DNA from: Sphingobium psychrophilum
Lineage (GTDB): Bacteria; Pseudomonadota; Alphaproteobacteria; Sphingomonadales; Sphingomonadaceae
Assembly: GCF_012927105.1 (NCBI RefSeq)
Contig: NZ_JABBFV010000006.1
Coordinates: 124,001-188,000, forward strand
Direction: 5' to 3'
DNA: 64,000 nt
Positions 10,429-19,031 of this stretch are shown in pieces. The position numbers and the translations under genes were made by a program. Position 1 is the stretch's first letter, and each line of letters begins with the position of its first letter. The notes below the pieces were generated by a model. That model had not been told where the DNA came from, did no database searches, and saw only the letters and a list, made by a program, of their open reading frames with translations.

Positions 10429-11646
10429 CTATTCCAGCGCCCGGATCGCCCGCTCGTCGCACCGCTTCGGCCCGATCGGCACTGGGCTGACTATGGGCAC
10501 CGGCAGCGACTGGCCGATCCGCAGCGGGGCGAAGTGCTTGCGCGCGATCCCCGCGCAGCGTAGCGCCAAGTCCAGCATCCGGGGCGGCGTATCCCATTGT
10601 TCGTAGGACAAGCGGAACGTGCCCCAGTGGATCGGGATCGCGGTGGACGCGCCCAGCCGCTGGAATATCTCCACGGCCTGAGTCGGGCCGATATGCGCGT
10701 CCGACTGCATCTGCCCCTTCCAGAAGCGGAACGCGCCGATCGGGATCAGCGCCAGCCGGATCGGGCCATAGCGCCGCGCTTGCGTGGGCCATCCCATGTC
10801 GCCCGCGCCGGTATCGCCGGCAAAGAAGATATTGCCCGCCCGCGTCTCGATCACGAAACTCGACCACAGGGCGCGGTTGCGATCCGCGCCCCAGCGGCTG
10901 CCCCAATGATGGTTGCGGGTCACATGCACCTGATAATCGGGGCAATGTTCGTAACTGCCGCACTGGATCACCGCTTGCGGCGCCAGCCCGTTCAACGCTG
11001 CGCCGCTGACCGACTGACCCCAGTCCAGCGCCGTCGCCGGGATGCCGTGCGCCTTCAGGATGGTGTCATTGCCCAGGCTGGTGACGATCTTGGGTCGGTC
11101 CCGCTCCCACAATCTTTTCAGCGTGGGCAGGTCCATATGGTCATAATGATTATGGCTCAGCAGGATCAGGTCGATTTTCGGCAGATCGTCGAAGGCGATG
11201 CCCGGCTGCGCGACTCGTTTCGGTCCGAAGGGGGGCAGGGGGCTGGCATAGTCCGACCAGATCGGATCGGTCAGGATGTTCAACCCCGCCGCCTGCACCA
11301 GCACGGTCGCATGACCGACCCAAGTCGCCACCATGCCGCGCGGCGCGGCGAAGGGGGCAGGACGGGCGGGCTTGACCGCAATCCCCAGCGGCCATTCCGG
11401 CCGGTCGTCATGGCCGATCAGCCAGCGCGCGATAAAGCCCTGCCGGCTGGTGCCGGGCGGTGCGGGTATGTCGATCGCGCCATCGGGATTGAAAAAATGC
11501 GCGCCGTCATAATGGCGGCTGACCGGTCCCTGATAATAGAGGCGGTCGAGGAACGGCGGAACGATCGTCACCGCCAGGCACAGGGCGATGACGGCGAACA
11601 GCAGCGCGATCCCTGCGCCGCGGACGATGCTGACAAGGCGACCCAT
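10429..11646 (-). CDS. NAPE-PLD-like MBL-fold hydrolase
   Basis: A 405-residue membrane-anchored metallo-beta-lactamase-fold enzyme. An N-terminal hydrophobic segment (residues 9-31) is a signal anchor. The metal site HNHYDH lies at 165-170, preceded by WVGHATVLVQ and ILTDPIWSD, the pattern of the N-acylphosphatidylethanolamine-hydrolysing phospholipase D/RomA-type family. Further ligands are expected in HHWGSRW, FFAGDTG and IPIHWGTF. The substrate is unknown; bacterial relatives may act on phospholipids or be outer-membrane related. It is convergent with the DUF3617 gene, with a 34-base gap. Confidence 0.82.
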   Translation of the reverse strand: MGRLVSIVRGAGIALLFAVIALCLAVTIVPPFLDRLYYQGPVSRHYDGAHFFNPDGAIDIPAPPGTSRQGFIARWLIGHDDRPEWPLGIAVKPARPAPFAAPRGMVATWVGHATVLVQAAGLNILTDPIWSDYASPLPPFGPKRVAQPGIAFDDLPKIDLILLSHNHYDHMDLPTLKRLWERDRPKIVTSLGNDTILKAHGIPATALDWGQSVSGAALNGLAPQAVIQCGSYEHCPDYQVHVTRNHHWGSRWGADRNRALWSSFVIETRAGNIFFAGDTGAGDMGWPTQARRYGPIRLALIPIGAFRFWKGQMQSDAHIGPTQAVEIFQRLGASTAIPIHWGTFRLSYEQWDTPPRMLDLALRCAGIARKHFAPLRIGQSLPVPIVSPVPIGPKRCDERAIRALE

Positions 11647-11748
11647 GACTGCTCCTGAAGATGACGTTCAGCGACATAGCGCAAGGCGACGATGGGGCAA
11701 GGGTTGAGGTCGACTATGGGCAGGCTGCGGACTATCTGCGTTTCTTTC

Positions 11749-11770
11749 CCCCTCTCCTTCAAGGGAGGGG
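11749..11770. repeat. Short GC palindrome
   Basis: An imperfect hairpin pairs a CCCCTCTCC arm with GGGAGGGG around a TTCAA loop. It lies in the 207-base gap between the divergent hydrolase and HTH genes, so it is upstream of both and unlikely to be a terminator for either. It may be a short dispersed palindrome or part of a leader. No other function is visible in this gap. Confidence 0.35.
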
Positions 11771-11853
11771 CTATAATCGTCCGCAAAAGGTCGATTGCGC
11801 CTTATTCGCCAGATGGCCTATGACCGCCGCCAGCGAACGAAAAGGAAGAAAAA

Positions 11854-12114
11854 ATGGCCGCGTCATTGTCAATCGACGAGCGACATGAGCATTTTGCTTA
11901 TTGCGTGCAACTCTTTGGTGGCACCACCGCTTTTTCCCGGCGGCTTGGCATAGACGAGCGGGCCATCCGCCGTTTTCTCAATGGTGAGCGGCCTGTCAGC
12001 GCCGGGCTTCTGGAAGATACGGCCAAGGCGTTACGCCTGCTCATTACCGAAGCGACCACGGCCGAAGCGCAGATCGCCGCCACATTGCGCGTTGCGCCGA
12101 CCGATCCGGCATAG
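11854..12114 (+). CDS. Small helix-turn-helix protein
   Basis: An 86-residue protein with an XRE-like helix-turn-helix: FAYCVQLFGGTTAFSRRLGIDERAIRRFLNGERPVSAGLLEDTAKAL. A strong AAGGAAG site precedes the ATG by seven bases. The C-terminal helix TTAEAQIAATLRVAP may mediate dimerisation. It is probably a DNA-binding regulator of unknown target. The TAG stop at 12112-12114 is the first triplet of a large palindromic element, so the gene ends exactly where that repeat begins. Confidence 0.7.
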   Translation: MAASLSIDERHEHFAYCVQLFGGTTAFSRRLGIDERAIRRFLNGERPVSAGLLEDTAKALRLLITEATTAEAQIAATLRVAPTDPA

Positions 12115-12186
12115 TGGTCCGTTTCCGACATTTGCATCTCATATCGGCGAGGGCAGGCGCAAATGTCGGAAACCTAAGGACCACTA
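12112..12186. repeat. Palindromic element, first copy
   Basis: The left arm (12112-12135) and right arm (12159-12186) pair as 9 bp (TAGTGGTCC) plus 15 bp (GTTTCCGACATTTGC) around a 23-base loop. The only flaw is a four-base bulge, CTAA, in the right arm. The element begins on the stop codon of the HTH gene. It is adjacent to a diverged mirror-image copy at 12200-12278. The shared outer TAGTGG and inner ACATTTGC and the matched substitutions in both arms mark them as the same family. REP/BIME-like mobile repeat is the best guess; it could also act as a strong transcript-end hairpin. Confidence 0.8.
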
Positions 12187-12199
12187 GAAATCTTTGATT

Positions 12200-12278
12200 C
12201 TAGTGGATTTTACGATTTTGACATTTGCAGACCCATCCCAACCGCCGGGGGATGCAAATGTCAAAATCAATCCACTAG
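12200..12278. repeat. Palindromic element, second copy, mirror orientation
   Basis: The left arm (12200-12228) and right arm (12254-12278) pair as 10 bp (CTAGTGGATT) plus 15 bp (GATTTTGACATTTGC) around a 25-base loop, with a four-base bulge TTAC on the left arm. The first copy has its bulge on the right arm, so the pair is arranged short-long-long-short. The two elements face each other around an inner dyad (CCACTAGAA/TTCTAGTGG). ATT in place of TCC, and TTTT in place of TTCC, are matched by complementary changes in the opposite arm. This argues that pairing itself is maintained. Confidence 0.8.
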
Positions 12279-12350
12279 GCTGTTTCATTGGGATCATCGC
12301 GGTTGGGGCGCCCGCGCGTTGACCCGGCCACACACCCTTAATTCGCCGAT

Positions 12351-13754
12351 TCAGCTCTGATCCTGATAGGCCATCTGCAATATGCCCCAGTGGCGGCCCT
12401 TCACATGGATGGACGCGATCACCTGTTTCAGCAGGATCACCTCGCCCTGCGCGGTCAGGCGGCGATAGGCCTTGATGCAGAAGGGCTTGGTCGTCCGGGC
12501 CTGTTCGCGCGTGTCGGGAAAATCGAAGATCACGCCCTGGCGCGCATATTCCAGGTTCCAGCTGTCATCCCCCGGTCGCTGCTGCTGCGCGCGTTCGGGC
12601 ATGGCGACCGCGCCATAGGCGTTGCGATCGGTGAAGGTCATGCCGAACAGGCCGGGGAAGCCGCGCGCCTTTTCCTGCGCGGTGCGGGCAGCGGGCAGCA
12701 TCGCATCCTGCACCGGATGGGTGAAGAGCGGCGGATTGGTGCCGGTGACCGGCGCATAATAGTCGCTGAAAATCGCCGCTTCGCTGACCGTGCCCGCGTC
12801 GATCGCGCGCTCGATCGCGCGGCCGACCTGCTGCGCGCTGTCCAGGCTGAAGCGGATATAGGGCGAATCGGGAATATCGACGCCGCTTTCGGCCAGATAT
12901 TGCAGCAATTCATTGGTGTCGTCGCTGGCGGTGGAAACCCGGCCGGACAGGCGTTGCAGCCCGTCGGCATTGTCGGTCGATGTGCTCGCGAGCGCGGCCA
13001 GCCCGCCGCGAATCTCGCCCGCGGAGCCCACCATCGACGCGATTCGCTCGGCCACCGCCTCGCTGTTGTTTGACAGGCCCTGCATCAGCGTGCCCAGCCG
13101 ATCGACCAGCGTTTCGATATTCTTGGTGTCGTTGAGCGCGGTGCGCGCGGTCTGCGCGCCGTGGGTGATGCTGGCCAACATCCCGCCCGCCTCGCCGGTC
13201 AGCGCCGCGATCGATTGTTCGATCGTATGGGTCGCGGCCGCCGTTTCCTGCGCGAGCTTCTTCACTTCCGACGCGACCACGGCAAAGCCGCGTCCGGCAT
13301 CGCCCGCGCGCGCCGCCTCGATCGTGGCGTTGAGTGCAAGGAGATTGGTCTGGCTGGCGATGCCGCTGATGACGCTGGTGACATGCGCCACCGTCTTGAG
13401 CGCTTCGCCAAACCCGTCCAGCCGCGCGTGGATGAGGCTCACCTGGTCGATCAGGCCGACGAAATTATGATTGGCTGTCGAAAGCTGCCGGCCCGAATCG
13501 TCGATGATGCCGCGGGCCGCCACGGCCTGCGCGCGTGCTTCCTGCCCGGCCATCGCCACGCTGTCGCCGTCGCGCGACAATTGCGCGGCCGCGCCGCTGA
13601 TCGCCTCGATCGTGCGCGCCTGATGCGTCACCCGGTCGGCCAGTTCGCTGATGTCCGCCTGCAAATCAAGCGTGCGGATGCCCAGGTCGCCAGACAATTT
13701 GGCGACCTTCATCACCGCTCGGGCGACATTTTCGGAGTGCGCTTCTTTTCCCAC
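12351..13754 (-). CDS. Soluble methyl-accepting chemotaxis protein
   Basis: A 467-residue receptor with no transmembrane segment. The highly conserved MCP hairpin tip region [39 protein letters not shown] is at about 132-170, flanked by long coiled-coil helices. The sensing part is C-terminal (about 290-467), containing [33 protein letters not shown] and [15 protein letters not shown], an order inverted relative to classical receptors. It should signal to CheA/CheW from the cytoplasm, though no che genes are nearby. The GTG at 13754 is the longest start; ATG at 13712 is an alternative. The C-terminal domain is not one I can name with confidence. Confidence 0.85.
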   Translation of the reverse strand: MGKEAHSENVARAVMKVAKLSGDLGIRTLDLQADISELADRVTHQARTIEAISGAAAQLSRDGDSVAMAGQEARAQAVAARGIIDDSGRQLSTANHNFVGLIDQVSLIHARLDGFGEALKTVAHVTSVISGIASQTNLLALNATIEAARAGDAGRGFAVVASEVKKLAQETAAATHTIEQSIAALTGEAGGMLASITHGAQTARTALNDTKNIETLVDRLGTLMQGLSNNSEAVAERIASMVGSAGEIRGGLAALASTSTDNADGLQRLSGRVSTASDDTNELLQYLAESGVDIPDSPYIRFSLDSAQQVGRAIERAIDAGTVSEAAIFSDYYAPVTGTNPPLFTHPVQDAMLPAARTAQEKARGFPGLFGMTFTDRNAYGAVAMPERAQQQRPGDDSWNLEYARQGVIFDFPDTREQARTTKPFCIKAYRRLTAQGEVILLKQVIASIHVKGRHWGILQMAYQDQS

Positions 13755-13809
13755 TTAAGCAGGGCTAACAGCCCATGGTAAAGGAAAGCTTAGCGATGCG
13801 ACGTGCCGT

Positions 13810-14727
13810 TCAGAGCGCGCCTATCAATGCCAGCGCCACGCCGGCGACGACCAGCAGCAGCCCGGCCGCCTCGCTCCGCCGCATCCGCTCCTTCAGGTAG
13901 AAATGGCCGAACGCCATGGTGAAGGCGACCTCGACCTGGCCTACGATCCGCACCAGCGCCACCGGCGCGGTGGCAAAGCCCGTGAACCAGCAGGCGCTGC
14001 CCAGCGCGGACAGCAATCCGACCTGTCCCGACACCCGCCAGCTTGCAAGCACCCGCCGCATCTCGCCCGGCTCGCGCGCCATCAGCCAGGCGCCCTGCAT
14101 CAGCGTCTGGACCAGCACCGTGGCGACCAGCACCAGCAGCGCGGCCAGGATGCGGTCGTCCCCGCCAACCGCCTGCGTCGCCCGGCGAATACCGATTGCC
14201 GTCAACGCAAAGAAAAACCCCGACGCGATGCCGGCCTTTGCTGCCGGTTGGCCCAGAGCGCGCAGGAAATCGCCCGGCCCCATGCGCTTGCCCCCGGTGG
14301 AAAGCAGCATCACGCCGATCACGCCGCAGCCTATCCCGGCCCAGGCCAGCGGATGCAGCCGTTCGCCCAGCAGCAGGAAAGACAGGATGGCACCCTGCAC
14401 CGCCTCGGTTTTGGAATAAGCGGTGCCGACCACGAAATTGCGATGCTTGAACGCGGCGATCAGCAAATTGGTGGCGACGATCTGCGCCAGCCCGCCGCCG
14501 ATGCAGAAGAGCAGGAAATCAGCCTTGATCGCGGGCAGCGGGGCGGGGAAGAGCAAGGCATAGCCGCACAGCAGCAGCAGGGTGAAGGGGATGCCATAGA
14601 GATAGCGGACCAGCCCCGCCGCATTGATCGACAGGCTGTGGCTGACGCGCCGCTGGATCGCGGTGCGCCAGGCCTGCACGGCCCCGGCGATCAGCGTCGC
14701 GGGCAACCAGATCGGGGATGTGATCAT
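13810..14727 (-). CDS. EamA/DMT-family transporter
   Basis: A 305-residue integral membrane protein with about ten hydrophobic segments in two halves, the plan of drug/metabolite transporters. The first half includes LLLCGYALLF and FCIGGGLAQIVATNLLIAAF; the second starts after LRALGQPAAKAGIASG. A conserved FVVGTAYSKTEAVQGAILSFLLLGERLHPLAWAGI stretch resembles the EamA motif, and a VGQVEVAFTMAFGHFYLKERM stretch repeats it. The ATG at 14727 is preferred (AGGGCG just upstream) over that at 14751. Substrate unknown. Confidence 0.82.
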   Translation of the reverse strand: MITSPIWLPATLIAGAVQAWRTAIQRRVSHSLSINAAGLVRYLYGIPFTLLLLCGYALLFPAPLPAIKADFLLFCIGGGLAQIVATNLLIAAFKHRNFVVGTAYSKTEAVQGAILSFLLLGERLHPLAWAGIGCGVIGVMLLSTGGKRMGPGDFLRALGQPAAKAGIASGFFFALTAIGIRRATQAVGGDDRILAALLVLVATVLVQTLMQGAWLMAREPGEMRRVLASWRVSGQVGLLSALGSACWFTGFATAPVALVRIVGQVEVAFTMAFGHFYLKERMRRSEAAGLLLVVAGVALALIGAL

Positions 14728-14771
14728 GCCCGCCCTATACAGGGCGAACACAGCCCGTCATCCCATCATTA

Positions 14772-15824
14772 TCAGGCCATCATCACGAGGAAGGTGAAGA
14801 AGAGCGAGAGCGACACGCAGGCGAAGCCGTAAAGCAGGGGCAGCCGCCACACAGCGCCCATCCGCGACAGGGCATAGGCATCCTTGAACTGGCGATACAT
14901 GTGCCAGATGGCGAAGAGCATCAGCGCCAGCGTTACCAGCCCGCTGGTCACATGGACCATCGTCAGGACCATCGACAGCGAAAAGAGCAGCGACATGAAG
15001 GCGATCGAATAAGTGATGTAGATCGCATGATCGTACATTTTGTAGCGGCGGCTGAACGGGAAGAGCAGCCAGATAAAGGGCAGCGAAATCAGGATCAGCG
15101 CCCAGGAGAATTTATAGGCGTTGGCCTTGAGCTTATAATAAGCAAATTCGGGGTTCTTGGCCGCCGCGCTGATGGCGGTGCCGACGGTCTGCGCCACGCC
15201 GCCATTCAGGCCTTCGCCCTTCAGCGAATCGGTGATGCCGCTCGCCATGGTCAGCCCCTGACGCTCCTCGCGCGCTTCGGCCAGGTCTTGGGCCAGCGAC
15301 TCCTTGCGAGCCGCCGACAGGCCGGGCGCGGCCAGCTTCGCCTCGACCTTTGCGATCTGCGCGTCGGCCCTGGCCTCCTCCTGCTTCAGCTCGGCGATCT
15401 CGCCCTTGTCCATCTGCACCATTTTGCTGGCTTCCGGGCCATGGCTGGTGAGCGAGAAGATGGCGTACATCAGGAAGGCGGAAAACAGGAACAGGGCGAA
15501 GGGCGACACGAATTTCGCGCGTTCGCCCTGGATATAGCGCCGCGTCAGATTTCCCGGCCGCAGCGCCAGTTCGGGCAGGGTGGTCCAGATCTTGCCCTCG
15601 AAATGCAGCACGCCATGGGCCAGATCATGGCCGATCGCGCCGAAGCTGCGATGCAGATGCGCCGCCTGACCGCATTGCGCGCAGTAATTGCCGGCGACCG
15701 CTGCCCCGCAATTGAGGCAGGCACCATGGCCTACGTCATGCGCTTCGCCATGGTCCGGCTCCGCTGCGCGCGCCAGCATGGCCCCAGTGACCGCGTCACC
15801 CGCTGCTTCGATTTCCCCTGTCAT
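14772..15824 (-). CDS. DUF3667 domain membrane protein
   Basis: A 350-residue protein with an N-terminal zinc-ribbon-like CLNCGAAVAGNYCAQCGQ (36-53), then FGAIGHDLAHGVLHFEGKIWTTLPEL, the DUF3667 signature. An RPGNLTRRYIQGERAKFVSPFALFLFSAFLMY segment leads into the first membrane helix. A central coiled coil (about 139-190) is followed by four C-terminal membrane helices. The family is common in sphingomonads and Bacteroidetes and has no known function. The gene is 45 bases upstream of the EamA transporter on the same strand. Confidence 0.88.
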   Translation of the reverse strand: MTGEIEAAGDAVTGAMLARAAEPDHGEAHDVGHGACLNCGAAVAGNYCAQCGQAAHLHRSFGAIGHDLAHGVLHFEGKIWTTLPELALRPGNLTRRYIQGERAKFVSPFALFLFSAFLMYAIFSLTSHGPEASKMVQMDKGEIAELKQEEARADAQIAKVEAKLAAPGLSAARKESLAQDLAEAREERQGLTMASGITDSLKGEGLNGGVAQTVGTAISAAAKNPEFAYYKLKANAYKFSWALILISLPFIWLLFPFSRRYKMYDHAIYITYSIAFMSLLFSLSMVLTMVHVTSGLVTLALMLFAIWHMYRQFKDAYALSRMGAVWRLPLLYGFACVSLSLFFTFLVMMA

Positions 15825-15893
15825 GGATCGGGACGATATCAGCGGTGTATGACGGATACCAGACAGCTTTACTGGCGATCGGAAAGGTGGCGA

Positions 15894-16130
15894 TCAACTG
15901 GGCTTCGTGCCGGGCGGCAGCGTGTGGGGGAAACCCGTTCGCCCCATGGTCCAGTTCGCCTCCAGCCGCACCAGCGGATTGGGCGCGCACCATATTTCGC
16001 CCGATTCGCTCAGGCCCGTCACCCAGATCAGATTATGTTCCTGCCCATAATCGATGACGGCCAGGGCATAGCCCTTCCCCTTGCCCTCTACATGAACAGG
16101 CAGGGGCGGATCGAGTTGGGTGAAGGACAT
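15894..16130 (-). CDS. Conserved hypothetical protein
   Basis: A 78-residue protein starting MSFTQLDPPLPVHVEGKGKG, with GGAG eight bases upstream of the ATG at 16130. The segment YALAVIDYGQEHNLIWVTGLSESGEIWCAPNPLVRLEANWTMGR is dense in aromatic and Trp residues, suggesting a small beta-rich fold. It looks like a real gene by ribosome site and composition, but I do not recognise its family. It lies downstream of fumarase on the same strand, behind a hairpin. Confidence 0.65.
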   Translation of the reverse strand: MSFTQLDPPLPVHVEGKGKGYALAVIDYGQEHNLIWVTGLSESGEIWCAPNPLVRLEANWTMGRTGFPHTLPPGTKPS

Positions 16131-16231
16131 GGGCGATGCTCCGGCGGTATGAGGATGCCGGTGACAATGCGGGGTGAGGGGGCGAGTTCCGATGTCGGCC
16201 AGCGACTTGATCGGGGTTAACGCGATTCTTC

Positions 16232-16263
16232 CACCCCTCCCCATCTGGCGATGGGGAAGGGTG
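16232..16263 (-). terminator. Hairpin after fumarase
   Basis: A 13-base arm CACCCCTCCCCAT (16232-16244) pairs with ATGGGGAAGGGTG (16251-16263) with one mismatch and a six-base loop. It starts eight bases beyond the fumarase stop on the minus strand. No T-run follows, so it may attenuate or protect the 3' end rather than act as a classical terminator. Confidence 0.45.
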
Positions 16264-16270
16264 ATGAAGG

Positions 16271-17791
16271 TCATGCGCCTTCGAGCAGTTTCTCGCGCTT
16301 GATCTTCTCCTGCCACACCAGCGGGGCGAGGTGATGGACATTGCGCCCTTCGCTGTCGACCGCGACAGTCACCGGCATGTCCTGCACATCGAACTCGTAG
16401 ATCGCCTCCATGCCCAGATCCTCAAAGCCCACGACCTTGGCACCCTTGATCGCGCGGGCGACCAGATAGGCCGCGCCGCCGACCGCCATCAGATAGGCGC
16501 TCTTGTGCTTGGCGATCGCCGCGGTCGCCGCCACGCCGCGCTCGGCCTTGCCGACGCAGCTGAGCAGGCCCTGTTCCAGCATCATGTCCATGAAGCTGTC
16601 CATGCGGGTCGCGGTGGTGGGACCGGCCGGGCCGACCACTTCGTCGCCGACCGGATCGACCGGGCCGACATAATAGATCACGCGGCCCTTGAAATCGACC
16701 GGCAGTGGCTCGCCCTTGGCCAGCATGTCCTTGATCCGCTTGTGCGCGGCGTCGCGCCCGGTCAGCATCTTGCCGTTCAGCAGCAGCCGGTCGCCATGCT
16801 TCCAGCTCTGCACGATCTCTGGCGTCAGCGTGTTCAGATCGACGCTGATCGCTTCCTTGCTCGGCGTCCAGTTTACGTCGGGCCATTCCGACAGTTTGGG
16901 CGCCTCCAGATAGGCCGGGCCGGACCCGTCCAGCGTGAAATGCGCGTGGCGGGTGGCGGCGCAATTAGGGATCATTGCCACCGGCTTGCCCGCCGCATGG
17001 CAGGGATAGTCGTAAATCTTGACGTCGAGGATGGTGGAGAGACCGCCCAGGCCCTGCGCGCCGATACCCAGCGCGTTGACCTTGTCGAAAATCTCGATCC
17101 GCATCTCTTCGATCTTGTTCTGCGGCCCGCGGAGCTTGAGTTCGCCCATGTCGATGGGTTCCATCAGGCTTTCTTTGGCCAGCGCCACCGCCTTTTCCGC
17201 GGTGCCGCCGATGCCGATGCCCAACATGCCGGGCGGGCACCAGCCCGCGCCCATCTGCGGGATCATGTCCAGCACCCAATCGACGATCGAATCGCTGGGG
17301 TTCATCATCTTGAACTTGGTCTTGTTCTCAGACCCGCCGCCTTTGGCCGCGACGTCGATGACGACCTTGTTGCCTGGCACCATTTCGACGTTCAGCACGC
17401 AGGGCGTGTTGTCCTTGGTATTCTGGCGCGCGAAGGCGGGATCGCGCAGGATGGAGGCGCGCAGGCGGTTTTCCGGGTTCAGATAGGCCTTGCGCACGCC
17501 GTCATCGACGATTTCCTGCATGGAGCGGCTGTTGTCGTCCAGCCGGCAGTCCATGCCCCATTTGACGAAGACGTTGACGATGCCGGTATCCTGGCAGATC
17601 GGCCGGTGGCCTTCGGCGCACATGCGGCTGTTGGTCAGGATCTGGGCGATGGCGTCCTTGGCCGCCGGATTGGCTTCGGCGTCATAGGCTTTGCCCAGCG
17701 CGCGGATATAATCCATCGGATGATAATAGCTGATGAACTGGAGCGCGTCGGCCACGCTGTCGATCAGGTCGGCGGTTTTGATGAGCGTCAT
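16271..17791 (-). CDS. fumA: Fumarate hydratase, class I
   Basis: A 506-residue [4Fe-4S] fumarase that interconverts fumarate and malate in the TCA cycle. The N-terminal domain carries RPICQDTG with the first cluster cysteine at 66, and further cysteines in WCPPGMLGIGIGGTAEKA and MIPNCAATRHAHF fit the three-cysteine site. The C-terminal half has YYVGPVDPVGDEVVGPAGPTTATRMD and the GKAERG motif typical of the beta domain. The length is that of the single-chain class I enzyme. Class I fumarases are oxygen-sensitive compared with FumC. Confidence 0.95.
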   Translation of the reverse strand: MTLIKTADLIDSVADALQFISYYHPMDYIRALGKAYDAEANPAAKDAIAQILTNSRMCAEGHRPICQDTGIVNVFVKWGMDCRLDDNSRSMQEIVDDGVRKAYLNPENRLRASILRDPAFARQNTKDNTPCVLNVEMVPGNKVVIDVAAKGGGSENKTKFKMMNPSDSIVDWVLDMIPQMGAGWCPPGMLGIGIGGTAEKAVALAKESLMEPIDMGELKLRGPQNKIEEMRIEIFDKVNALGIGAQGLGGLSTILDVKIYDYPCHAAGKPVAMIPNCAATRHAHFTLDGSGPAYLEAPKLSEWPDVNWTPSKEAISVDLNTLTPEIVQSWKHGDRLLLNGKMLTGRDAAHKRIKDMLAKGEPLPVDFKGRVIYYVGPVDPVGDEVVGPAGPTTATRMDSFMDMMLEQGLLSCVGKAERGVAATAAIAKHKSAYLMAVGGAAYLVARAIKGAKVVGFEDLGMEAIYEFDVQDMPVTVAVDSEGRNVHHLAPLVWQEKIKREKLLEGA

Positions 17792-17886
17792 CTACCCTGG
17801 TCCTTATCTGCATTCTGCGGCCCGCCTCTGCACAGCGGGTCCATGCAGGGGCAGCGGCTAGTGGGGAATCCCGCCCAAGTCCAGCA

Positions 17887-18531
17887 TCAGCCATCCGCAA
17901 AGGGGAAGAGGTGCCACCAGGGTTGTTTCTCCTCCAGCACGCGGGCGAAGCTCGGGCGCGCCTCCAGCCGCGCCAGATAGGCCGCCAGCAGCGGGAAATC
18001 CGCGCTCAACGGTATGATCTTGTCGGCGTAGAAGATCGCCGGGGCGGCGGCGCAGTCGGCCAGGGTAAAGGCTTTGCCCGCCGCCCATCGCCGTCCGGCC
18101 ATCCGCGCCTCGATCAGCGCATAGGCCTTGGCCAGCAGGTCGCGCGCCTGCGCCACGCCCAGCGAGTCGCGCTGCGCCTCCGGCCGCAGCCGGTCGGCCA
18201 CGATCGTCTGCATCGGCGCCATGACATAATTGTCGAACAACCGATCCATCAACCGCACCTCCAGCGCCGCGTCGGGATCGGCGGGGATGGGGCGGAAGGT
18301 GCCGGCTTCATGCTGGGCGAGATATTCGATGATGATGCTCGCCTCGCCGACCGTGGCGTCGCGCGCCGGGTCGCGCAGCAGCGGGAATTTGCCGATCGGC
18401 CACAGGTCCATCCATTCCCGCGCGACCTCCGCATCCTCCAGCGTCCGGGCCGTGAACGGCGCGCCATTCTCGTAAAAGGCGATCAGCACCTTCCAGCAAT
18501 AGGAGGAGAGGGGGTGGTAATAGAGAATCAT
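17887..18531 (-). CDS. Glutathione S-transferase family protein
   Basis: A 214-residue GST-like protein starting MILYYHPLSSYCWKVLIAFYENG, an N-terminal thioredoxin-fold domain with SSYCWKV as the likely active-site region. It is followed by IGKFPLLRDP with cis-Pro and GEASIIIEYL, then an all-helical C-terminal domain containing FTLADCAAAPAIFYADKI. GGAGG seven bases upstream of the ATG at 18531 fixes the start. The substrate is unknown. It is transcribed away from nrdA. Confidence 0.88.
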   Translation of the reverse strand: MILYYHPLSSYCWKVLIAFYENGAPFTARTLEDAEVAREWMDLWPIGKFPLLRDPARDATVGEASIIIEYLAQHEAGTFRPIPADPDAALEVRLMDRLFDNYVMAPMQTIVADRLRPEAQRDSLGVAQARDLLAKAYALIEARMAGRRWAAGKAFTLADCAAAPAIFYADKIIPLSADFPLLAAYLARLEARPSFARVLEEKQPWWHLFPFADG

Positions 18532-19031
18532 CGGGCATCCTCCGCACAACCGCAATATCTGCGCATCTGGCCGTATCCGGGCATGGCGGCCGCACCATGG
18601 CCAACGGTGCTATTACCCGACGCCCGCAACCCTTTAGACCTTCGTCTAAAAATGGCTGACAAGCGAAATTTATTTTTTGCCCCCCATCATCCCCCTTGCC
18701 TTTTTTGGGGGCAAGGCAAGTCCGTGCGTCGCCCGCGCGCGCCGTGGCAGAATGACGTCGAACATCGACGAACCGAGTCTTCCGATTGTCATTTACCCTC
18801 TTGCGCCGCCAAGTGGCTATGGCACTATCTATGGTATCGGGTTAACGGGGGTCACCCAACAGATTGTGATTGCGTCGCTGGTGGATTTTCCGGCGCGGGG
18901 GGATTTTCCTCTCTGCGATCGCTCGGTTGGGCCCTTTTCCGTCCCCGGCGCGGTACGGTTCATGCTAGGATGCGCGGCTTGTCGCGACCCGCTTGACCGA
19001 ATCGAACGGAACAGGAACATCGGGGGCTCGC
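18532..19031. other. 500-base divergent control region between GST and nrdA
   Basis: No convincing gene is present. The region holds a TTTAGAC/GTCTAAA dyad (18633-18650) near the GST side, a CCTTGCC/GGCAAGG hairpin around a T-run (18694-18716), and a candidate pair of NrdR boxes at 18822-18869 on the nrdA side. The length and these elements suggest that both divergent genes are controlled from here. Confidence 0.5.
18822..18869 (+). promoter_or_regulatory. Candidate pair of NrdR boxes
   Basis: GCACTATCTATGGTAT (18822-18837) and ACCCAACAGATTGTGA (18854-18869) match the NrdR-box consensus ACACwATATATwGTGT at 11 and 12 of 16 positions by hand count. Their starts are 32 bases apart, the three-turn spacing expected for NrdR operator pairs. 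They precede the class Ia ribonucleotide reductase gene. NrdR is known to repress nrd operons in most bacteria. The match is imperfect and was not scored against background. Confidence 0.55.

Noticed and set aside
11661..11888. Small gene upstream of the HTH protein
   Set aside because: No ribosome site or family features, and it crosses a palindrome and the start of the better supported HTH gene.
16331..17980. A 549-codon open frame antisense to fumarase
   Set aside because: Low-complexity shadow of a well-recognised enzyme; no ribosome site or family features.
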